Source: CAYREX01 sp964423505 (GTDB lineage: Bacteria; Fermentibacterota; Fermentibacteria; Fermentibacterales; JCC-6). From it: a stretch of 64,000 nucleotides of DNA. A program made the translations under genes and the position numbers. The DNA is taken from the NCBI GenBank assembly GCA_964423505.1, contig CAYREX010000001.1, positions 186,001 to 250,000 on the forward strand, read 5' to 3'. A model generated the notes under the pieces. It saw only the letters and a list, made by a program, of their open reading frames with translations. It made no database searches and was not told the origin of the DNA. Positions 58,701 through 64,000 of this stretch are shown in pieces (within the stretch, counting starts at the first letter, position 1; every line of letters starts with the position of its first letter).

Positions 58701-58779
58701 CACACCGCTGACCCTGCTCATCCTGCCGATACTCTACGTCTCGATAGACCGCCTCAGGCGGAAGGCGGGCGGGGAATGA
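55720..58779 (+). CDS. RND efflux transporter (AcrB/MexB-like)
   Basis: A 1019-residue inner-membrane pump starting at GTG, overlapping the adaptor. FPEADLGIIMVVTALPGASPEEVEDLVSRPLEDAV is the RND N-terminus; VDNSVVVLENINRLRR after about residue 390 lies in TM4-5 (the proton-relay acidic pair is represented by one Asp here), and VVNNGIVFVDFANQLRRE marks the second half. Twelve helices and two large periplasmic loops are present. It would drive efflux of lipophilic compounds with adaptors on both sides. No TolC gene is found in the window. Confidence 0.93.
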   Translation: MSLPGIASRRRVTFLMVFLLMGGAGVFGLLQLGVDFFPEADLGIIMVVTALPGASPEEVEDLVSRPLEDAVSGVESVESVESESGGSVSVVTVEISSGADIDQVEDDIREAVDLVGQELPEEAGEPLQLSLESDMKPLAIVGFSSSSMTSSELRRMVDDEILPVLARVEGVASAGISGGEVRQVNVQADPVLLWLRGIPLTQVYGALAAAGRDRPGGEIESEGAEVSLSIRSGFHHLEDIRSLAVGSHGGVPVRLRDVATVERGFREHSSTYRLDGENSVTVVFRKSADANTVNTCAALLEEVERVRGDYSGTLDMEVVYNQADFVKSSMSSLVQTAIQAVLLAAAVLLVFLGSAGSAGIVSISMPLSFISTFGAMHLLGIDLNVMSLAGLSISIGMIVDNSVVVLENINRLRRDGMSPVEGSVRGAAQVGMAVAASTLTTMAVFIPMLFVTGLTGQIFRDLSITIASALLISLFVSQTLIPLAAGLHRGLVRDRSGRSPLGRVQAWLNRLEGRYSDLVSRAVSRRLAFSAPVVVLFVLAVLAARTVPTSFLPEVPEGLMDVEASLPLGTGLGVTDSVAMTLEDSLLAVMEPGDLRHMTTHVGRGSGIWAAFGSDAASRINVSLYFADPSGLTVSMAGYEERVRNVLETFPGLEHTVTSGMPLGNEYPVQVVVYGTDLDSLRAVGDRVRQSLEGIPGTTDHVTSLDEWVDRIELVPYREALASRGLGPGTVSGELAMGMLGVDAATFDSGGVELDVNLRYDAASRSSWERVAGIPVAGAPLAAWGELSMDRVPRSIWRRDRSRAVSVSCKIEGRALGDVGGDVRDEMGSLDIGGRRWELLGDLPDQREAFTSMGLAIAAAVVLVYMVMASQFESLLEPFILILEIPLAMIGVVLVHWALGMTLGLTSLVGILMLAGIVVNNGIVFVDFANQLRRERGGSARDAITEAASKRLKPILMTAGTTCLALLPLAVSSSVSAVLWSPMALTVIGGMLVATPLTLLILPILYVSIDRLRRKAGGE

Positions 58780-59612
58780 AGGGAGGGCTGCCGCTGACTG
58801 TCGCCCTGCTGGTCGCTGCTATCGGCTGCTCCCGCGGCGACGGAGAGGAGCCTCCACCGCCGACCGAAGGCGCCGCCGCTCCGCAGGCGGAGCCGTCCAC
58901 GCCCCCCCTGGTCACCGGCGGCCGCGTGGAGAGCGAGAGGGAGGCCCTGGTGCTCGGCTCAGGCAGGGTGCTGGCGGTGCACGTCCGGGAGGGGGACCGG
59001 GTGAGCCGGGGAGACCTCCTGGTGGAGCTCGCCGGCGACGCCGCCGTCTCCGACTACGAGGATGCGGCCCGCCTCTCCTCGGAGGCGGCTGCGCTGGCCG
59101 CGGAGGCAGCCCTTGCCGGAATGGAGCGTGCGGAGGCGCTCTTCGAGGCGGGAGCCATCTCCGCCCGGGCGCTGGACGCCGCCCGGTCTTCCGCCGCCGC
59201 CGCCGTGGGCGAGCTGGACATGGCGGAGGCGGAGCTGGGGGAGGCCTCCGCCATGCGCAGCGCCGCTACCGTCACCGCCCCCTTCGACGGGGTGGTGGGC
59301 CGGATCCGGGCGAGGGAGGGCGAGACGGCCGAGGGTCCACTGGTCCTGGTAGTCGGCGAGGGCAGGCTCCTTGTCAGGGCAATGCTCCCCGAGATGGCTC
59401 TCGGACAGGTCCGACCGGGTGACGTGGCCACCTTCACGCCGGACGCGCAGGGCGTGACCGGCGCCGCCGGGACCGTCACCTCGGTCGCGTCGGCCGTGGA
59501 CCCGGTGACCGGGCTGGTGCCGGTGACCGTCACGCTCGAAGAGGGCTCGGACATCCCCTCCGGGACACCGGGCAGGCTGACCCTCGCGCGCCGGGGAGCC
59601 GGTAGGCACTGA
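58776..59612 (+). CDS. Second RND adaptor, lipoprotein
   Basis: A 278-residue membrane fusion protein starting at an ATGA overlap with the pump. The signal ends VAAIGC (lipid Cys about residue 18), followed by a Pro/Glu-rich linker. The lipoyl halves are VLAVHVREGDRVSRGDLLVEL and VTAPFDGVVGRIRAREGETAEG; a long Ala-rich alpha-hairpin joins them, then a beta-barrel (VRPGDVATFTPDAQG). It is shorter than usual and lacks much of the membrane-proximal domain. Having adaptors both before and after the pump is uncommon. Confidence 0.85.
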   Translation: MKGGLPLTVALLVAAIGCSRGDGEEPPPPTEGAAAPQAEPSTPPLVTGGRVESEREALVLGSGRVLAVHVREGDRVSRGDLLVELAGDAAVSDYEDAARLSSEAAALAAEAALAGMERAEALFEAGAISARALDAARSSAAAAVGELDMAEAELGEASAMRSAATVTAPFDGVVGRIRAREGETAEGPLVLVVGEGRLLVRAMLPEMALGQVRPGDVATFTPDAQGVTGAAGTVTSVASAVDPVTGLVPVTVTLEEGSDIPSGTPGRLTLARRGAGRH

Positions 59613-59721
59613 AGAAGCGCGCCCCGTGCCCATGTCGAGGAGACAACCGCGGCGCGGCAGTCAGCGCCGGTACTCCAGCTGCGATCCTGCAGCGGTGGGG
59701 TCGGACCCCGTCGTCGAACGG

Positions 59722-60927
59722 CTAGGGGCGGGTCAGGCCGGGGCAGTCGCCCAGCGGGACGCTCAGGCTCGCAGCCAGGGCTCCCAGGCCGCGCAGGCAC
59801 TCCTCCCGCATCCGCCTGCTCACCCCGGCCCCCTTCTCCCACCACCAGCCCTTCAGCTCCAGCAACGGAGGGTCGCCCCTCAGCACCGGCTCAGCCCGGG
59901 CCACGAAGCGGTCTCCGTAGAGGACCGGGAGCACGTAGTAGCCGTAGCGTCTCTTCGAGGCAGGCACGTAGACCTCCCACCTGTAGTCGAGCCCGAAGAG
60001 CCTCTGCGCGCTGCCGCGGCTCCAGAGGAGGTTGTCCAGCGGAGCCAGGAGGGCCGCGCGGGGAGCGGGCGGCCGCCCACCGGACGGCGAGCCCGGGCGC
60101 TCCGCGGCAGCCGCCTCCGCCAGCCATTCCCTTCCGGTCCCGTCCACGCGGACGGGCGCCAGCTCTCCGGCCTCCACCAGACCCCGTAGAAGGTCTCTCC
60201 TGCAGGCGGCGTCCACGGGGATGCCCAGCCAGCCCTGACCATCGCGGGGGTCGGCCAGCCCCAGGCTGCGGACCCTCCGCCAGAGCCTCCAGGCGAGGTA
60301 CTCCTCCTCCGTGGCGAACGGGTCGGGCTTCGCTGCCAGCTCTCCGAGGAGCCGCTTGGACAGGTCGTAGACCTTCCTGGTGCCTACCCTGTCGGCCACC
60401 GCCAGCTCTCCCGTGTCGTGCAGGTAGTCCAGCAGGACCCGGCCTGCCCTCGCGCCGGTGCCCCATCCGGAGATCACGCGGCCGCCGACCTCCCGGGAGA
60501 CCTCCAGGGAGGAGACGGGACCGCTGGAGCGCACGATGTCCAGCACCCGCCCGGCTCCGTCGAGCAGCTCGCCGTACCTCCGCCGGTAGTGCGCCGCCGC
60601 GCCGTTCCGGTGCCGCCTGAACAGGGGCCAGTCGGAGACGGGCATGACGCAGGCCATCTTGTCCCGGCCGTGGACCAGCGAGCGGTCCTTGTAGAGCGCT
60701 CTCCCGAGGTGCTCCCTCCGGTAGCCGCGGACCCTGCTCTGCATCACCAGGTCGGTGCTCCAGCCTACCACGTCTATCGGGTCGAACTGGACGGAGCCCA
60801 GACGCTCCGCGACCCCGACCACGCCCCCGGCCCGCCCAATCGAACGGGGAGGACGGAGCCCCTGGGCCTCCAGTACGAGCCGCCTGGCCGCGCGCAGGTC
60901 GAGCCGGAGGGGGTTCGCCGGGGTCAC
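59722..60927 (-). CDS. YcaQ/AlkX-type winged-helix DNA glycosylase
   Basis: A 401-residue protein of the HTH_42 family, which includes E. coli YcaQ, a glycosylase that unhooks interstrand crosslinks. The catalytic QxD motif is present as SVQFDPID near residue 47. Winged-helix repeats make up the rest, with RRYGYYVLPVLYGDRFVARAEP near the end, the usual conserved block. The GTG overlaps the stop of the upstream glycosyltransferase (GTGA). Length and motif support an active enzyme. Confidence 0.88.
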   Translation of the reverse strand: MTPANPLRLDLRAARRLVLEAQGLRPPRSIGRAGGVVGVAERLGSVQFDPIDVVGWSTDLVMQSRVRGYRREHLGRALYKDRSLVHGRDKMACVMPVSDWPLFRRHRNGAAAHYRRRYGELLDGAGRVLDIVRSSGPVSSLEVSREVGGRVISGWGTGARAGRVLLDYLHDTGELAVADRVGTRKVYDLSKRLLGELAAKPDPFATEEEYLAWRLWRRVRSLGLADPRDGQGWLGIPVDAACRRDLLRGLVEAGELAPVRVDGTGREWLAEAAAAERPGSPSGGRPPAPRAALLAPLDNLLWSRGSAQRLFGLDYRWEVYVPASKRRYGYYVLPVLYGDRFVARAEPVLRGDPPLLELKGWWWEKGAGVSRRMREECLRGLGALAASLSVPLGDCPGLTRP

Positions 60928-62063
60928 CCCCTGCCGCCGGCAATCGTGAACGGTGGCCCGGGGAGCCGGGCCTGCAGCCGGTCGTAGACCCGGGCGGTCA
61001 TGTCCAGCATCGCCCCTGCCGAGTGGCGCACCTCCAGCCTCGCTCTGCCCGCCCGGCCCATCCTGACCCGGAGGTCACGGGAGGCCGCGAGCATCTCGAG
61101 GCTGTCCGCCACGGCGACCGCATCCCTCGGAGGCACCAGGAAGCCGGTGACGCCATCCTCCACCAGCTCGCGATTGCCGCCCTCGTCGGTGCAGACCACC
61201 GGCAGACCGGCGGCCATGTACTCCATTACGCTGTTGGAGCAGCCCTCCCCCCTGGTGGAGAGCAGCAGACCGACATCGGCGTCCATGAGCAGGGGCATCA
61301 CGTCGGGCACCCTGCCGGGGAGCCTCAGCGTACCGGCGGCAAGGAGGTCCTCGCACCGGCGACGCAGCTCCGGCAGGCCGGGGCCTCCTCCCGGAGCGGT
61401 GACCTCGAGCCCCTCCGGCAGCCTGCCAGCCAGGAGCCTCAACGCCTCCACCATCGTGGAGTGGTCCTTCAGCGGCGACACGTTCGCCGCCATCACCGCC
61501 CTCAGAGGACCGCCGGCAGGCCGTTCGGGCAGGGCCCCGGGCAGCCTGGCCGGATCGAGGGCGTTGGGGACCACCCAGCCGCGTCCCGGCGGTACGCCCC
61601 ACGACCGGAGGCCCGCTGCGCTGTTGGCGACGACCAGATCGCAGGACCGGGCCAGCCGCATCATCAGGCGCCCCTTCCCGCCGAGGTGGGCGGGAGCGGT
61701 TCCCATCCTGACGAATCCGGCGACTAGAGGTATGCCGGCGACCCTGCATGCGGGCAGGGCCCAGAGACAGGAGAGCCAGCCCCACGCATGGACCAGCCCG
61801 GGCCGCGCATCGGCGATGGTCCGGTAGAGGTCCGGTATCGGGAAGGGGTCCAGGGCGCCGGCCCTGCCGGCGGTCCTCACCGGCACCCCCGCTCCCCGCA
61901 TCTCTCCGGCGAAGAAGCCGCCGGACGCGGCCCAGACCCGGACCCCCCACCCGGGGGGGGCCGATCTGGCCAGCAGGGAGAGCTGGCGCTCGGCGCCCCC
62001 CTGGTTGAGGGAGTCGGCGAGGAGCAGCACCCCGCCGGTCCGCTGCGTCACGGCATCTTCCAT
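60924..62063 (-). CDS. GT4 glycosyltransferase
   Basis: A 379-residue GT-B enzyme. The ATG at 62063 gives MEDAVTQRTGGVLLLADSLN then QGGAERQLSLLA, the Gly-rich N-terminal motif, although no clear ribosome site precedes it. RGEGCSNSVMEYMAAGLPVVCTDEGGNRELV is the donor-site E-x7-E region. It probably adds a sugar in surface polysaccharide or lipid-linked glycan synthesis. It is divergent from another GT4 gene across 134 bases and is followed, with GTGA overlap, by ycaQ. Confidence 0.9.
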   Translation of the reverse strand: MEDAVTQRTGGVLLLADSLNQGGAERQLSLLARSAPPGWGVRVWAASGGFFAGEMRGAGVPVRTAGRAGALDPFPIPDLYRTIADARPGLVHAWGWLSCLWALPACRVAGIPLVAGFVRMGTAPAHLGGKGRLMMRLARSCDLVVANSAAGLRSWGVPPGRGWVVPNALDPARLPGALPERPAGGPLRAVMAANVSPLKDHSTMVEALRLLAGRLPEGLEVTAPGGGPGLPELRRRCEDLLAAGTLRLPGRVPDVMPLLMDADVGLLLSTRGEGCSNSVMEYMAAGLPVVCTDEGGNRELVEDGVTGFLVPPRDAVAVADSLEMLAASRDLRVRMGRAGRARLEVRHSAGAMLDMTARVYDRLQARLPGPPFTIAGGRG

Positions 62064-62108
62064 CGGTGGATGATAACCCGGCCGGCTCGCCCGGGGGAAG
62101 CCGGTTCG

Positions 62109-62138
62109 TTGCCCCGCCGCAGCGCCCGGCTCTATGTT
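62109..62138 (+). promoter_or_regulatory. Candidate promoter for the GT4 gene at 62198
   Basis: TTGCCC (62109-62114), 18 bases, TATGTT (62133-62138), about 60 bases before the TTG start. It is in the divergent space between the two GT4 genes. Confidence 0.4.
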
Positions 62139-62197
62139 CACGCGGCGGTCCCGCTCCTGCGGGACCCGCCCCGGCAGTCGAAGTGGAAGGGGTCGGA

Positions 62198-63283
62198 TTG
62201 GCCGTAAGGGTCCTCTACCTGACGGGCACGCTGGGAGTCGGCGGGGCGGAGACCCAGCTGGTTCGCCTGCTCGAGCGGCTGGACAGGGAGCGTTTCGAGC
62301 CGCTGCTGCTCACCTTCGAGGGGGGGAGGTACCTGCCGGAGGTCACCCGAGCCGGGGTGCGCCGCGTGGAGGTCCGGAGGAGGGGGAGCGGGCCGCTCCG
62401 CCTGCTCACCGGCATGGCCGACATCTGCGACGTCCTCTCCGGCTTCCGCCCGGACATCCTGCACCTGCAGCTCCCCGGCACCATCCTGGCGGGGACGCTG
62501 GCGGGAGAGCTCGCCGGGGTGCCCCGGAAGGTGGTCAGCGAGAGGGGGCTGGGGAGGACCAGGCCCCGGTGGGAGAGACCACTCCGAAGGGTCTGCTACG
62601 ACCTGGCGGACGTCGTGGTCACCAACTCGCCCGCCACCTTCGACAGGCTTCTCCTGGGGGACGGAGCGCCGGAGGGGAAGCTGGCCATGATACCGAACGG
62701 CACTCCGGTCCCACCGCGGCCGCTGCTCCGGGAGCGGATGGAGGGAGGGCCGGTGGTGGGCACGGTCACCAGGCTGGACCCGGTTAAGGGCCTGGACATC
62801 CTCCTTCGGGCCTTCGCCGCCCTGCCCGGGGACCTGCGGGACGCCCGGCTGGTCGTGTACGGCGAGGGGGGCTGCCGCGAAGAGCTGGAGTCGCTGGCAG
62901 GGGAGCTGGGGCTCTCCGGGCGGGTGAGCATGCCGGGGACCACGGCTGACGTCCCGAAGGCTCTCTCCGGCATGGACGTCTTCGTCTCCTCCTCCCGTAC
63001 CGAGGGGCTCTCCAACTCGCTGCTGGAGGCCATGGCCGCCGGCATCCCGGTGGTGGGCACCAGAGTGGGCGGCACACCCTCCCTTCTCGAAGGCGGCGAG
63101 GCGGGCATGCTGGTGCCGCCGGAGGAGCCGGAGGCTCTCGCCGGCGCCATGACCGCTCTCCTGCGGGACCGGAAGCTCGCTGCGCGGCTGGGCCTCCGCG
63201 GCAGGCTGCGGGTCATGGAGGGATACTCGCTCGAGAGGATGACCGGGGACTGGGAGCGGCTCTACCTCTCACTCTCCACCTGA
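62198..63283 (+). CDS. GT4 glycosyltransferase
   Basis: A 361-residue GT-B enzyme. TTG with GGAAGGGG 5 bases upstream gives LAVRVLYLTGTLGVGGAETQ; no conventional ATG is well placed. VGTVTRLDPVKGLDILLRAF starts the donor domain and SRTEGLSNSLLEAMAAGIPVVGTRVGG is the E-x7-E motif. It is related to the divergently placed GT4 and likely works on the same glycan. Its last 22 bases overlap the convergent ligase gene. Confidence 0.9.
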   Translation: MAVRVLYLTGTLGVGGAETQLVRLLERLDRERFEPLLLTFEGGRYLPEVTRAGVRRVEVRRRGSGPLRLLTGMADICDVLSGFRPDILHLQLPGTILAGTLAGELAGVPRKVVSERGLGRTRPRWERPLRRVCYDLADVVVTNSPATFDRLLLGDGAPEGKLAMIPNGTPVPPRPLLRERMEGGPVVGTVTRLDPVKGLDILLRAFAALPGDLRDARLVVYGEGGCREELESLAGELGLSGRVSMPGTTADVPKALSGMDVFVSSSRTEGLSNSLLEAMAAGIPVVGTRVGGTPSLLEGGEAGMLVPPEEPEALAGAMTALLRDRKLAARLGLRGRLRVMEGYSLERMTGDWERLYLSLST

Positions 63284-64000
63284 CCGCCCCGGGGGTCGAC
63301 CTTCGAGATGACGAAGAGGAACTTCCCCGACTCCGTCGGCTCTATCCCGTCCACGAAGGTCGTCTCCAGGTCGGCGGTCTCCCCCACGGCGTCCCTTATC
63401 CTCCGCTCGATGCCCGGGAGCTCCGCCCGGTCGAAGTCCGGCGTCACCTCCAGGAGCAGCCTGTAGGAGTCCGGGGCGTCCTGGACGAACTGGAACCGCC
63501 TCAGTCCCATCACCCCGAAGAGGGCGTGCCTGAAGTAGGCCCCGTATATCATCCGCCCGGTGACTGTCCGGATGGTCCCGGTCATCCTGCCCACCAGCCC
63601 GGAGAGCCTGGGGGAGGTCCTCCCGCAGGAACAGGCGCTCTCCTCGCCGGGCAGCGCCAGGTCGCCCACCCTGTAGCGGATGAAGGGGGTGCTGTAGCAG
63701 CTTAGGTTTGTCACCAGCACCGGGGAGGGCTCGGAGCTCTCCGGCTCCTCCAGCTCCACCACCTGGTTGAAGACGTTGGTGTGGTAGCCCCGGTGCCCAC
63801 CGCACTCGTACGCGATGAGACCCACCTCCCTGCATCCGTACCTGTCGTATACCGGGACACCGAACGCCTCCTCGATGCGCTCCCGCATGTCCGGGTAGAG
63901 CATCCCGGCGGAGCTGACCACGGAGGCGGAGGGCCAGCCGGGCCGGATGCCGCGGTCCACGAGGTGCCGGGCGAAGATATCCAGCGACTCGGCGTATCCG
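63262..64000 (-). CDS. Phenylacetate-CoA ligase/CapK-like adenylation protein, N-terminus outside window
   Basis: The frame is open to the window edge; 245 C-terminal residues are visible. SSAGMLYPDMRERIEEAFGVPVYDRYGCREVG is the adenylate-forming family's conserved glycine-tyrosine motif (YGxxE), followed by PFIRYRVGDLALPG and a Cys-rich CSCGRTSPRLSGLVGRMTG. This is the PaaK/CapK type, often present in capsule and lipopolysaccharide clusters, where the role is unclear (perhaps acyl or amino-acid activation). Its 3' end overlaps the GT4 gene. Confidence 0.85.
   Translation of the reverse strand, partial: GYAESLDIFARHLVDRGIRPGWPSASVVSSAGMLYPDMRERIEEAFGVPVYDRYGCREVGLIAYECGGHRGYHTNVFNQVVELEEPESSEPSPVLVTNLSCYSTPFIRYRVGDLALPGEESACSCGRTSPRLSGLVGRMTGTIRTVTGRMIYGAYFRHALFGVMGLRRFQFVQDAPDSYRLLLEVTPDFDRAELPGIERRIRDAVGETADLETTFVDGIEPTESGKFLFVISKVDPRGGQVESER

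Noticed and set aside
59697..59709. GGGGTC-G-GACCCC palindrome between the convergent adaptor and ycaQ genes
   Set aside because: Too small a loop and no T-run to claim a terminator; left unassigned.
1..64000. tRNA, rRNA, CRISPR arrays and insertion sequences
   Set aside because: No cloverleaf, direct repeat-spacer or transposase pattern was found by eye on either strand; a covariance search could still find a missed tRNA.

Overview
This is a high-GC bacterial window with dense, short-spaced, often overlapping genes. Outer-membrane and secretion hallmarks (PorV-like barrel, lipoproteins, gingipain-type C25 peptidase with a C-terminal sorting-type domain, periplasmic chaperone, RND pump) indicate a diderm. 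The type IX-like C-terminal domains and the many secreted beta-sandwich proteins point to the FCB side of the tree, perhaps a candidate phylum such as Fermentibacterota or Eisenbacteria. That placement is inference from protein style; no rRNA is present to settle it. AGG (Arg) and ATA (Ile) codons are used heavily despite the high GC.

Layout. 1-3919 (+): three secreted proteins sharing a C-terminal Trp-x-x-Ile-Lys tail, plus a SurA/PpiC-like lipoprotein. 4006-8675 (-): C25 peptidase and two tandem membrane glycosyltransferase paralogues. 8965-10297 (-): two membrane metallopeptidases. 10401-17977 (-): a probable metK - EnvC-like - holB - ricT(PSP1) - metG - glycosyltransferase operon, with a terminator-like hairpin in the metK leader. 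18235-20439 (+): B12-binding radical SAM protein and a TPR protein. 20449-24400 (-): a 58-residue membrane protein and dnaK-grpE-dnaJ. uvrA diverges from dnaK across 321 bases that carry two palindromes. 27573-32380 (-): a very large HTH-TPR-GGDEF protein coupled to a GT39-like enzyme. 32530-38097 (+): type-2 valS, sfsA, a DUF5343 protein and a duplicated OB-fold lipoprotein. 38162-40584 (-): sugar-nucleotide epimerase and DHH/DHHA1 phosphoesterase.

40721-46454 is the most unusual block. On + there is an outer-membrane barrel-like protein ending in a ComEA-type helix-hairpin-helix, a second barrel, and a ComEB-type dCMP deaminase. Convergent on - are a lamin-tail-domain protein, a secreted ComEC-type metallo-beta-lactamase with a sorting-type C-terminus, and a PorV-like barrel. 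These look like dispersed pieces of a DNA-uptake or extracellular DNA-processing system rebuilt around outer-membrane and secretion modules. 46536-64000 holds an SLC13 transporter, surface-polysaccharide genes (fused dehydrogenase, DUF354, several GT4 enzymes, a CapK-like ligase cut by the window end), a TetR-controlled RND efflux operon with two adaptors, and a YcaQ-type DNA glycosylase.

The second notable theme is start codons. Five genes (glycosyltransferase at 11624, GGDEF protein at 32380, sfsA at 34931, PorV-like at 44714, glycosyltransferase at 52896) have family-conserved N-termini, signal peptides or Shine-Dalgarno placement that point to CTG initiation, one of them in a CTGA stop-start overlap. 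Callers accepting only ATG/GTG/TTG would truncate all five. No tRNA, rRNA, insertion sequence or CRISPR array was recognised.
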